13,580 bases of DNA from an uncultured Prevotellaceae bacterium (GCA_902800435.1 CADCEQ010000058.1:1-13580), one strand, 5' to 3'. Positions 7,718 through 13,580 are shown, counted from the stretch's first letter. Made by a program: numbers and translations. Notes: generated by a model from the sequence alone, not told the origin.

Positions 7718-8684
7718 AATCGGATAAGTTTTTCTTTCTTCCGTAGAGACGCCACGGCAGCACCACGAAGTAGCCCACCACGAAGATGAGCGACAGCACG
7801 ATGATGCTCAGGCGCACAATGTCGGGCAGGTCGGTGTGGCGCGTGACGAAGCTCTCGATGAAGCCGGCGATGATGAACAGTGGCACGGTGCCTACGACAA
7901 TTTTCAAGCCTCGTTTCGCACCACGGCGGAATGACTCGATGCGGCTATAGGTGCCCGGCATCAGCCAACCGTTGCCCAACGACAATCCGGCGGCACCAGC
8001 CACGACGATCGACGAGATCTCGATTGTTCCGTGCAGCCAGATAGCCATCGACGACTCCCACAGCAGGCCGTGCTGATAGAAGAACGCCTGGAAGGCACCC
8101 ACCATGATGCCGTTCTGCATGAGCATGAAGCCCGTCATGAACGACGTCAGCAGTCCTGCCACGAAACAACGGAACGACACCATGATGTTGTTCAGCGTAA
8201 TCTGGAAGAACATCGGCATCTCGGCACTGCTGCCATAGACGCCCATCGGCTCACCCCTTTCGATGTTGTTGAGCGTCATGTCGACATAGCCGTCGCCCAT
8301 GATGAGTCGCGGAAAATCGGCATCGCCCATCGTGGAGATGGCTCCGATGACCACGCTGACGACGAAGATCAGGAACGATGCCAGCAGCAGCCGGCGCGCC
8401 TCCCACATGGTGAGCGGCACCTCGCGCGTCCAGAAGGTGATGATGCGCGACCGCTTCTCGCGCTTGTTGCGATAGATTTCGTTGTGAAGGGCCGAGGCGA
8501 GGTTGTTCAGATAGACCGTGATACGGGCCTCGGGGAAGTGAGTCTGCGAGAAAGCCAGGTCGGCTGTCAGTTCCTGATAGGCGTCAGCCAGCACGTCGGG
8601 ACTCACGCCGTAGGCATTGTCTACGGTTTCCTCCATGGCTTTCCATTTGTCTATGTTGTGCTTGATAAAACTGACTTCCTTCAT
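7683..8684 (-). CDS. SpoIIM/DUF95 family membrane protein
   Basis: 333 residues. An N-terminal cytoplasmic helical region (1-95) is followed by about five membrane helices (98-116, 172-200 broken, 222-238, 263-282, 290-310). The SpoIIM family signature is clear: NNIMVSFRCFVAGLLTSF, then GIMVGAF, then the polar membrane motif WLHGTIEISSI with His218, Gly219 and Glu222. In endospore formers SpoIIM belongs to the peptidoglycan-remodelling engulfment complex, but this organism group does not sporulate. Here the family belongs to the MoxR/DUF58/RDD neighbourhood. It is the first gene of the minus-strand cluster and is transcribed from the palindromic promoter at 8721-8758, which it shares with the divergent RDD gene. 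Confidence 0.88.
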   Translation of the reverse strand: MKEVSFIKHNIDKWKAMEETVDNAYGVSPDVLADAYQELTADLAFSQTHFPEARITVYLNNLASALHNEIYRNKREKRSRIITFWTREVPLTMWEARRLLLASFLIFVVSVVIGAISTMGDADFPRLIMGDGYVDMTLNNIERGEPMGVYGSSAEMPMFFQITLNNIMVSFRCFVAGLLTSFMTGFMLMQNGIMVGAFQAFFYQHGLLWESSMAIWLHGTIEISSIVVAGAAGLSLGNGWLMPGTYSRIESFRRGAKRGLKIVVGTVPLFIIAGFIESFVTRHTDLPDIVRLSIIVLSLIFVVGYFVVLPWRLYGRKKNLSDYGNQENRETEN

Positions 8685-8720
8685 GTAGCTGCGTTTTCTT
8701 AGGAAGAAAACATCGGTTAT

Positions 8721-8758
8721 GCTTGCAAAAGTAAGAATAATATCTTATTTTTGCAAGC
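8721..8758. promoter_or_regulatory. Palindromic divergent promoter (SpoIIM-like / RDD)
   Basis: A 38-bp near-perfect palindrome: GCTTGCAAAAGTAAGA (8721-8736) and its inverse at 8743-8758, with one mismatch in 16. It contains two opposed Bacteroidetes promoters. Plus strand: TTG (8723-8725), 20 nt, TATTTTTG (8746-8753). Minus strand: TTG (8756-8754), 20 nt, TACTTTTG (8733-8726). The -7 element of each overlaps the -33 element of the other, so only one polymerase could occupy the site at a time. Expected leaders are about 13 nt for RDD and about 35 nt for the SpoIIM-like gene. Confidence 0.75.
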
Positions 8759-8771
8759 AAAACAAGGGAAA

Positions 8772-9482
8772 ATGTCCGATTCATCTATTGTAACAGGGCA
8801 ATATGTGCGCATCAACCAGACTCCGGCCAATGTGTGGGACCGTGCCTTGGGGCGCTTCATCGACTATGTGGTGATGATCGTTTACCTCTATGCCAACACG
8901 TATATCGTGACGAGATTCGACATCAATGGTGCGTGGGCGGTTGTCTTCGTCATGCTTTCCTATATTCCCGTGCTGGCATACGACGTGCTGTGGGAGACGT
9001 TCAACAGTGGACGCAGTCTGGGGAAGATGGTGCTGAGACTGCGCGTGGTAAAGGCCGACGGATCGATGCCGGGCCTCGGATCGTACGTCATGCGCTGGCT
9101 TTTCATGCTCATAGAGGGCACGGGGCTGGCCTTGCTGCCGATGCTGCTGAGCCGCCGGACGCAGCGCTTCGGCGACATGGCTGCCGGAACGATGGTCATC
9201 AAGGAGAAGCAATATCACGCGCTGTCCGTCAGTCTCGACGAGTTCTCTTACCTGACGCCCGACTACAAGCCCACCTACCCACAGGTCGCCGACCTCACGA
9301 CGGAGCAGGTGGAGGTCATCGAACGCACGTTGGAACCCGATACGCCCATGCGTAGTGAGCGCATGGCGCAACTGGCTCGTAAGGTGAAGCAGTTGCTCGC
9401 CATCGAGTCAAACAAGAGTGATGAGCGCTTCCTCTTCACCGTGCTCCACGACTACCGTTATTACGAGCAGGATGATATTTGA
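8772..9482 (+). CDS. RDD family membrane protein
   Basis: 236 residues from the ATG at 8772. A longer frame would begin at a TTG at 8751, but that codon lies inside the -7 promoter element, and AAGGGAAA sits directly before the ATG. The RDD domain covers about 20-145: RALGRFIDYVV (24-34), then NSGRSLGKMVLRLRVV (78-93), then QRFGDMAAGTMVI (131-143), with three membrane helices near 30-48, 54-74 and 106-126. RDD domains are small helical bundles linked in some bacteria to sodium/proton exchange, but most have no known role. A cytoplasmic tail of about 90 charged residues follows. The gene is the only plus-strand member of the cluster and shares its promoter with the SpoIIM-like gene, so the two are probably expressed together and act in one membrane complex. 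Confidence 0.9.
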   Translation: MSDSSIVTGQYVRINQTPANVWDRALGRFIDYVVMIVYLYANTYIVTRFDINGAWAVVFVMLSYIPVLAYDVLWETFNSGRSLGKMVLRLRVVKADGSMPGLGSYVMRWLFMLIEGTGLALLPMLLSRRTQRFGDMAAGTMVIKEKQYHALSVSLDEFSYLTPDYKPTYPQVADLTTEQVEVIERTLEPDTPMRSERMAQLARKVKQLLAIESNKSDERFLFTVLHDYRYYEQDDI

Positions 9483-9484
9483 GG

Positions 9485-9556
9485 AAACAGAAAAGCCGTT
9501 ATCCCATTGCCTCGTGTCCCCGGAAAAGCAGGATGGCGAGACATCAGGATAACGGC
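9485..9556 (-). terminator. Terminator after korB, between convergent genes
   Basis: GCCGTTATCC (9495-9504) and GGATAACGGC (9547-9556) form a perfect 10-bp stem. The 42-nt interior has a possible minor CTCG/CGAG pairing. On the minus strand the stem is followed by TTTTCTGTTT, which fits a Rho-independent stop for korB (which ends at 9575). On the plus strand no U-run follows, so it serves RDD less well. The large loop lowers confidence. Confidence 0.5.
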
Positions 9557-9574
9557 ATCAATTCAGTAGCAGAC

Positions 9575-10630
9575 TTATTTCACTTCCCAAGTGTCGTTGG
9601 TCTCGAGCAGCTCCATGAAGTTGTGATACTTCTTCTTGCCCGATACCTCTTCGATCTGCTGGTGCACAGCCTGATCGTAGGTGGGAGCCTCGACATCGCG
9701 GATGACGCCGAGGGCGATGGGGAAACCGTCTTCGTTCGACATCATGGCGAGCTTCAGCTGCAGTGTATTGTCCTCGCAGTGGGCGTCGTGCACCAGCACG
9801 TCGTCGAGCGTATAGCCGTCCTGACCGATGGTGACGACCTTCAGTCCGAAACCTTCCTGCACCAGACCGTACTCGTTGTTCTCACCGAAGACGAGCTTCT
9901 CACCGTGGCGCACGTAGATAGCGTTCTTCTTGCGGCCTTCCTTGTTGTAGACCGACTCGTGGCAACCGTCGTTGAAGATGACGCAGTTCTGCAGGATCTC
10001 GCAGACGGCAGCCCCCTTATGCTGATAGGCAGCCTTCAGGATGTTGACGGTTTCCGCACCATCGGTGGCCACCGAGCGGGCGAAGAACTTACCGCGGGCG
10101 CCGAAGCAGAGCTCTGCCGGACGGAACGGGTCCTCCACGGTGCCGTAGGGGCTCGACTTGGAAACGAAACCACGCGGCGAAGTGGGCGAGTACTGTCCCT
10201 TGGTCAGACCGTAGATGCGGTTATTGAGAAGGATCATGTTCAGGTCGATGTTGCGTCGCATGGCGTGAATGAAGTGGTTACCGCCGATGGCCAGACCGTC
10301 GCCGTCGCCGCTGACCTGCCAGATGCAGAGGTCGGGGTTGGCCACTTTCGCGCCGGTAGCGATGGCAGCGGCACGTCCGTGGATGGTCTGCATGGCGTAG
10401 GTGTTCACATAGTAGGGCAGACGGCTGCTGCAACCGATGCCGCTGATGACTGCCATCTCGTGAGGAGCCACGCCCACCTCGGCCATGGCCTTGTGAAGTG
10501 ATGCGAGGAAGAAGTGGTCTCCGCATCCGGGACACCACCGGGGCTGTCCCTTTTTATAGTCGGAAACAGTATAGGCGGCCCCCCCTTCAGCCCCCGAGGG
10601 GGCTACGTTTGTTTGTGATATGTTGTTCAT
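9575..10630 (-). CDS. korB: 2-oxoacid:ferredoxin oxidoreductase, beta subunit
   Basis: 351 residues. The thiamine-diphosphate-binding subunit that, with the alpha subunit, oxidatively decarboxylates a 2-oxoacid (probably 2-oxoglutarate) to the acyl-CoA and reduces ferredoxin. Visible are CPGC (33-36) and Cys67 of GIGCSSR, which with Cys216 (NCVIFND) fit the [4Fe-4S] ligands. The HGRAAAIATG segment starts at 84, and the TPP/Mg motif GDGDGLAIGG (108-117) ends with NN at 136-137. The conserved protein starts at about residue 19 (AYTVSDYKKGQPRWCPGC). Residues 1-18 are extra and include APSGAEGGA, which is read straight through the GC-rich repeat at 10578-10602. The start codon lies in the inserted segment and overlaps the DUF559 stop by 4 nt (ATGA). 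The choice of 2-oxoglutarate over pyruvate as substrate is inferred from the two-subunit KorAB layout. Confidence 0.92.
   Translation of the reverse strand: MNNISQTNVAPSGAEGGAAYTVSDYKKGQPRWCPGCGDHFFLASLHKAMAEVGVAPHEMAVISGIGCSSRLPYYVNTYAMQTIHGRAAAIATGAKVANPDLCIWQVSGDGDGLAIGGNHFIHAMRRNIDLNMILLNNRIYGLTKGQYSPTSPRGFVSKSSPYGTVEDPFRPAELCFGARGKFFARSVATDGAETVNILKAAYQHKGAAVCEILQNCVIFNDGCHESVYNKEGRKKNAIYVRHGEKLVFGENNEYGLVQEGFGLKVVTIGQDGYTLDDVLVHDAHCEDNTLQLKLAMMSNEDGFPIALGVIRDVEAPTYDQAVHQQIEEVSGKKKYHNFMELLETNDTWEVK
10578..10602 (+). repeat. GC-rich repeat, korB-side copy (inside the korB N-terminus)
   Basis: A run of seven C, then TTCAG, then CCCCCGAGGGGG. Read on the minus strand it encodes the APSGAEGGA segment of the KorB extension. 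It is inverted relative to the copy at 11009-11033, and the two bracket the DUF559 gene with their C-run ends facing outwards. Confidence 0.85.
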
Positions 10631-10995
10631 AAAATCTCTTTTATTGTTTCTAATACTTCGTTGATATTGTTGAAAAGCTCGTTGTTGCTGAAACGTAGTA
10701 CGCAGAATCCCTTGCTCTCAAGAAAATCGGAACGCGTGGCGTCGCGCTCACGTTGTTCTGGTAAGGCATGATAACCGCCGTCAAGTTCAACAATCAGTTT
10801 TTTCGGCAGGCAGACAAAATCTGCAATGTAATCACCGATGATGTGCTGACGTTTGAATGTCACTCCCAATCCATCGGAACGAAGATAATTCCATAGCAAA
10901 TTCTCAGCTTCCGTGGGGTGGTTACGGTTCCATGATGCATACTTTTTTAATTCTCGGTAAAGAGAAGGATCTGCAGTCTGGTATTCATAGCCCAT
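10627..10995 (-). CDS. DUF559 family (Vsr-like) endonuclease-domain protein
   Basis: 122 residues, a complete stand-alone DUF559 domain. Family landmarks in order: an N-terminal helical region with NHPTEAENLLWNYLR (25-39, Glu29 and Glu31), FKRQHIIGDYIADFVCL (47-63, Asp55 and Asp59), IVELDGGYH (68-76, Glu70 and Asp72), then ERDATR and GFCVLRFSNNEL (96-107). This is the PD-(D/E)XK-type layout shared with very-short-patch-repair nucleases, so DNA cleavage or nicking is expected but not shown. Its ATG shares one base with the korA TGA (TGATG), and its TGA overlaps the korB ATG by 4 nt. It has no role in 2-oxoacid oxidation. Lower GC than its neighbours and bracketing by inverted repeats suggest acquisition. 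No separate promoter is evident, so it should be translated from the kor mRNA. Confidence 0.85.
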   Translation of the reverse strand: MGYEYQTADPSLYRELKKYASWNRNHPTEAENLLWNYLRSDGLGVTFKRQHIIGDYIADFVCLPKKLIVELDGGYHALPEQRERDATRSDFLESKGFCVLRFSNNELFNNINEVLETIKEIL

Positions 10996-12863
10996 CAGGA
11001 TTCTGTTTCCCCCTCGGGGGATGCAAGGGGGGCTAACTTGTTCACGATTTCACTAACCACAAACGGTTGTCCCTTCACCTCATTATATTGCAGAGGCGTG
11101 AAGCCGTCGACCTTCGAGCGCAGGTAGGCAGCCAGCTGACCAAGGTTCTGCTCGGCCACCACCACCTTCTTGTACTTCATGAGCACCTCGGCCGTGTTCT
11201 TCGGCAGCGGGTTGATGAACTTGAACTGTGCCTGAGCCACCTTGTAGCCCTTGGCGCGCAACTCGTCGGTGGCGCTGATCAGATGGCCGTAGGTTGAGCC
11301 GAAGCCCACGATGAGCAGGTCGGCATCGTCCTTGTCGCCGTAGACTTCAAGGTCGGGCACGGGAATCTTCGCCACTTTCTCTGCACGCAGATGGCACATG
11401 AGGTTGTGGTTCTCCGGGTTGGTGGAGATGGCTCCCGTCTTGCCGTCTTTCTCCAGACCGCCGAGGATATGGGTGTAACCCTCCTGTCCGGGGATGGCCC
11501 AGTAGCGCACCTTCGTCTCTTCGTCGCGGAAGTAGGGAGTGTAGTGACCCTTCATCTCGGGCGTGACATAGTGCGGGCGGATAGCCGGCAGCTCGTCCAT
11601 AGTGGGCAGTTTCCAGGCTGCGGAACCGTTGGCGATGAACGCATCGGTCAACAGGATGACCGGCGTGAGGTGTTCCAGCGCAATCTTCGCTGCCTCATAG
11701 GCGGCGTCGAAGCAGTCGGTGGGACTCAGGGCGGCGATGACAGGCATGGGACTCTCGCCGTTGCGGCCGTAGATAGCCTGCAGCAGGTCGGTCTGCTCGC
11801 TCTTCGTGGGCAGACCCGTGGAGGGACCGCCGCGCTGAACGTCGATGAGCAGCAGTGGCAGCTCGTCGATGACGGCGAGGTTCATGGCCTCCGATTTCAG
11901 GCAGACGCCCGGTCCCGACGTGCTCGTGGCGGCCAAGGCACCAGCAAAGGCGGCACCGATGGCACTGGCACAGCCCGAGATCTCGTCCTCGCACTGCACG
12001 GTGATGACGCCGCACGACTTGTGCTTCGACAGCTCGTGCAGGATGTCGGTGGCTGGTGTGATGGGGTAGGAGCCGAGGAAGAGGCGCAGGCCAGCCTTCT
12101 CGGCAGCAGCGATGAGGCCGTAGGCCGTCGCTTTGTTACCCGTGATGTCCATATATCGTCCGGGAACCTTCGTCTTCGACTCAATGCGATAGGTGGCAGG
12201 AACGGACGAGTGGGTGTTGTGTCCATAGTCGAATCCCGCCTGCACCACCTTGATATTGTTTTCGGCGATGGCCGGTTTCTTGGCGAATTTCTCACGAAGG
12301 AAGTTGGCCACCAGGTCCAGGTCGCGGTTGAAGAGCCAGCAGACGAGACCCAGGGCGAACATGTTGCGGCACTTCAGGATGGCCTTGTTGTCAAGACCCG
12401 AGTCGGCCAGACACTCCTTGACCATCGTCGTCAGCGGGCACTGGATGACGCGGTCGGCATCGATGCCCATCTCCCCCAGATAGTCATCGCTCTCGAACTG
12501 CGCCTTCTTCAGGTCGTTGGGACCGAAGGAGTCAGTGTCGATGATGATGGTCGCCTGAGGCTTCGCGTAGCGCAGCTGCGTCTTCAGCGCTGCGGCATTC
12601 ATCGCCACAAGCACGTCGCAGAGGTCGCCCGGCGTGTAAACCTTGCCGGCTCCGATATGTACCTGGAAGCCGGAGACGCCCGTCAGCGACCCTTGCGGGG
12701 CGCGGATGTCGGCGGGATAGTCGGGGAATGTTGAGATACCGTTGCCCACGGTGGCGCTGACCGTAGAGAAAATGTTTCCGGCCAGCTGCATGCCATCGCC
12801 GGAATCACCCGAGAAGCGGACCACGACTTGGTCGAGTTCCTTGATTTCCAATTGTTCTGCCAT
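10995..12863 (-). CDS. korA: 2-oxoacid:ferredoxin oxidoreductase, gamma-alpha fused subunit
   Basis: 622 residues from the ATG at 12863. An in-frame ATG 24 codons upstream is rejected because the extension crosses the likely promoter and does not look like this family. Residues about 10-195 are the gamma domain (VVVRFSGDSGDGMQLAG, then FPDYPADIRAPQG). Residues about 245-430 are the pyrimidine-binding alpha domain (GSYPITPATD 264-273, TSGPGV 315-320, QRGGPSTG 343-350). The rest is the C-terminal domain, including DLLIVGFGSTYG and VVVAEQNLGQLA. With KorB it makes acyl-CoA plus reduced ferredoxin in the cytoplasm, feeding the anaerobic reductive/oxidative TCA branch. The last residues, after EIVNKL (APLASPEGETES), run through the GC-rich repeat at 11009-11033 and are probably not native. 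The gene ends with a TGATG overlap into the DUF559 gene. Confidence 0.93.
   Translation of the reverse strand: MAEQLEIKELDQVVVRFSGDSGDGMQLAGNIFSTVSATVGNGISTFPDYPADIRAPQGSLTGVSGFQVHIGAGKVYTPGDLCDVLVAMNAAALKTQLRYAKPQATIIIDTDSFGPNDLKKAQFESDDYLGEMGIDADRVIQCPLTTMVKECLADSGLDNKAILKCRNMFALGLVCWLFNRDLDLVANFLREKFAKKPAIAENNIKVVQAGFDYGHNTHSSVPATYRIESKTKVPGRYMDITGNKATAYGLIAAAEKAGLRLFLGSYPITPATDILHELSKHKSCGVITVQCEDEISGCASAIGAAFAGALAATSTSGPGVCLKSEAMNLAVIDELPLLLIDVQRGGPSTGLPTKSEQTDLLQAIYGRNGESPMPVIAALSPTDCFDAAYEAAKIALEHLTPVILLTDAFIANGSAAWKLPTMDELPAIRPHYVTPEMKGHYTPYFRDEETKVRYWAIPGQEGYTHILGGLEKDGKTGAISTNPENHNLMCHLRAEKVAKIPVPDLEVYGDKDDADLLIVGFGSTYGHLISATDELRAKGYKVAQAQFKFINPLPKNTAEVLMKYKKVVVAEQNLGQLAAYLRSKVDGFTPLQYNEVKGQPFVVSEIVNKLAPLASPEGETES
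11009..11033 (-). repeat. GC-rich repeat, korA-side copy (inside the korA C-terminus)
   Basis: On the minus strand: G, six C, TTGCAT, then CCCCCGAGGGGG. It codes for the LASPEGE part of the KorA tail. Its orientation is opposite to the copy at 10578-10602. Compared with that copy it has a shorter C-run and one extra G in the linker (TTGCA against TTCA). Confidence 0.85.
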
Positions 12864-12892
12864 AGTGTTTTTGAAAATATGAAAAACTTTTG

Positions 12893-12923
12893 CAAAGGTC
12901 TGAAATATTATTGAAATAGCAAA
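12893..12923 (-). promoter_or_regulatory. Likely promoter of the kor operon
   Basis: On the minus strand TTTG (12923-12920) is followed, after 19 nt, by GACCTTTG (12900-12893), one mismatch from TAnnTTTG. The predicted transcription start near 12886 gives a leader of about 23 nt before the ATG at 12863. This also argues against the upstream in-frame ATG at 12935. Confidence 0.45.
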
Positions 12924-13046
12924 ATAAATCCGCAAAAAAAACCACTTTTTACCCCAGATAATTCACTTTTTGGTATAAATATTCTGTTTTTGCCTTTGAT
13001 TGCCCTCGATTGCTGCCGAAGTTGCGAGCATCGCCAAAGCAACAAT

Positions 13047-13067
13047 TCTTCACTCTTCACTCTTCAC
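13047..13067 (+). repeat. 7-bp tandem repeat (TCTTCAC x3)
   Basis: Three exact copies of TCTTCAC, then a degenerate fourth (TTTTCAT). Simple intergenic tandem repeat with no coding potential. Confidence 0.8.
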
Positions 13068-13103
13068 TTTTCATTCTTAAAAAATGTGAACGCGAAAAAG
13101 CTA

Positions 13104-13134
13104 AATCGTGCAATCGTGCAATCGTGCAATTGTG
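13104..13134 (+). repeat. 8-bp tandem repeat (AATCGTGC x3.9)
   Basis: Three exact copies of AATCGTGC, then AATTGTG with one change. It begins 36 nt after the 7-bp array and ends next to the U-run of the downstream terminator. Confidence 0.85.
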
Positions 13135-13177
13135 AAATAAAAAGCGGGAGCATCGGTATTCGCATACGGATGCCCCC
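13135..13177 (-). terminator. Rho-independent terminator of the P5-like gene
   Basis: On the minus strand 13177-13146 folds into a stem of about 14 bp with two mismatches (core GCATCCGTAT against ATACCGATGC, 4-nt loop). It is followed by GCTTTTTATTTC, a good U-run. It lies 46 nt after the stop of the gene at 13223-13580 and points away from it. Confidence 0.65.
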
Positions 13178-13222
13178 TTCGGAAAGAATAAAAAAAGCAA
13201 CACAAACAACGAGAAAAGATGC

Positions 13223-13580
13223 TTACTTACGCGTTGCGAGATGCCATCCAGCTGCGACGACGGAGATAGGCCACCACTTGCCGCACTCCATTTTCGCCAT
13301 TGCCCTGACGATGGCGCACCACGTATTCATGTCTTTCAGCGGTGCGGGCAGCAGGTCGTCAGGTCTCAAATGGGTTGCGCTGCAAACAACGTCGATGTAG
13401 TTGGCGGTGTTGTTCTCCGAGGGCGGTGCCCATCGGGTGATGACCTGCCTGATGGTGCAGCACTTGTGCTTCAGGTAGTAGGTGGAGAGCAGCACGAAGG
13501 CTGCACGGAATCCCCACGTGATGTTTTGGAACTCACAGAACTGCTTGTCTGTCGTGAAGTCTCTCATGCCGAGCCATTGC
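13223..13580 (-). CDS. 'Structural protein P5'-like protein, 3' part
   Basis: The frame is open to the window edge. An internal ATG at 13567 is not the likely start, because the codons before it (QWLGM) continue the family pattern of a W-x-G segment ahead of the conserved FCEF region. 118 residues are visible. Recognisable pieces are QFCEFQNITWGFRAAFVLLSTYY, then IRQVITRWAPPSENNTANYI, then a C-terminal AIVRAMAKMECGK. These match the layout of the small proteins annotated as phage 'structural protein P5' in Bacteroidales, whose missing start usually contains an RGxRNNNPLNIR-type motif. They are thought to bind or cleave cell-wall or virion material, but their role is unproven. The gene may be a prophage remnant or a domesticated copy; nothing phage-like is visible beside it here. 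It is followed by a terminator at 13135-13177. Confidence 0.6.
   Translation of the reverse strand, partial: QWLGMRDFTTDKQFCEFQNITWGFRAAFVLLSTYYLKHKCCTIRQVITRWAPPSENNTANYIDVVCSATHLRPDDLLPAPLKDMNTWCAIVRAMAKMECGKWWPISVVAAGWHLATRK

Larger units (their letters stand above)
10578..11033 (-). mobile_element. Putative DUF559 cassette bounded by inverted GC-rich repeats
   Basis: A 456-bp unit between korA and korB: repeat (11033-11009), DUF559 gene (10995-10627), inverted repeat (10602-10578). By hand count, GC over 10621-10980 is 154 of 360 (about 43%), against about two-thirds in two sampled 60-nt korB rows (10081-10140 and 10261-10320). The inverted ends, the different composition, the position between normally adjacent subunit genes and a solo copy of the end sequence elsewhere (306-330) all point to insertion. 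No convincing target-site duplication is visible outside the repeats, and mobility itself is an inference. Confidence 0.55.
12864..13222. other. Intergenic stretch upstream of korA
   Basis: No gene is supported. A plus-strand frame from 12990 consists largely of tandem repeats and antisense DNA and has no domain. The stretch holds the korA promoter, a 7-bp repeat (13047-13067), an 8-bp repeat (13104-13134) and the terminator of the gene at 13223-13580. It is AT-rich, with several A/T runs near 12930-12990. Confidence 0.7.

Noticed and set aside
8751..8771. TTG start for the RDD gene, seven codons upstream of the ATG
   Set aside because: The TTG lies inside the -7 promoter element and would need a transcript starting upstream of its own promoter. 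The ATG at 8772 has a purine-rich stretch directly before it.
11391..12734. 447-residue plus-strand frame antisense to korA
   Set aside because: Antisense shadow with low-complexity composition; the korA frame is clearly the real gene.
12864..12935. 24-residue N-terminal extension of KorA from the ATG at 12935
   Set aside because: It crosses the likely promoter and is unlike the family; MAEQLEIKELDQVVVRFSGD from 12863 is the expected start.

Overview
The window looks like chromosomal DNA of a Bacteroidetes bacterium, most likely Prevotella or a close relative. This is an inference from four things: secreted proteins with a YDLSGRQV-type C-terminal tail, Bacteroidetes-type promoters (TTG/TTTG, a 19-20 nt spacer, TAnnTTTG), the KorAB pair, and a MoxR/DUF58/SpoIIM/RDD membrane cluster as arranged in Bacteroidales. 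Coding DNA is GC-rich; intergenic DNA is AT-rich.

Layout. (1) 1-92, minus strand: the start of a small secreted protein, cut by the window edge, with a well-formed promoter at 153-184. (2) 93-637: a gene-poor stretch holding a GC-rich palindromic repeat, a 14-bp inverted repeat and a 22-bp tandem repeat. (3) 638-2359, minus: a secreted GH43-CBM6 glycosidase acting on hemicellulose side chains or backbone. (4) 2466-8684, minus: six tightly packed genes, in transcription order SpoIIM-like, multipass membrane protein, DUF4129, DUF4350, MoxR ATPase and DUF58. An RDD membrane protein (8772-9482, plus) is divergent from them and shares a palindromic two-way promoter. This looks like one conserved envelope-associated AAA+ module of unknown function. 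(5) 9575-12863, minus: 2-oxoacid:ferredoxin oxidoreductase, alpha (gamma-alpha fusion) then beta, which makes acyl-CoA and reduced ferredoxin. The two subunit genes are separated by a DUF559 nuclease gene. (6) 12864-13222: an intergenic stretch with 7-bp and 8-bp tandem repeats and a terminator. (7) 13223-13580, minus: the 3' part of a gene resembling phage 'structural protein P5' proteins, cut by the window edge.

The most unusual structure is at 10578-11033. A small, AT-richer DUF559 (Vsr-like) nuclease gene sits between korA and korB and is bounded by two copies of a GC-rich repeat in inverted orientation. The repeats are translated: one forms the C-terminal tail of KorA, the other the N-terminal extension of KorB. 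The nuclease start overlaps the korA stop, and its stop overlaps the korB start. The structure looks like a mobile cassette that can sit inside an operon without breaking translation. A third, solo copy of the repeat lies at 306-330.
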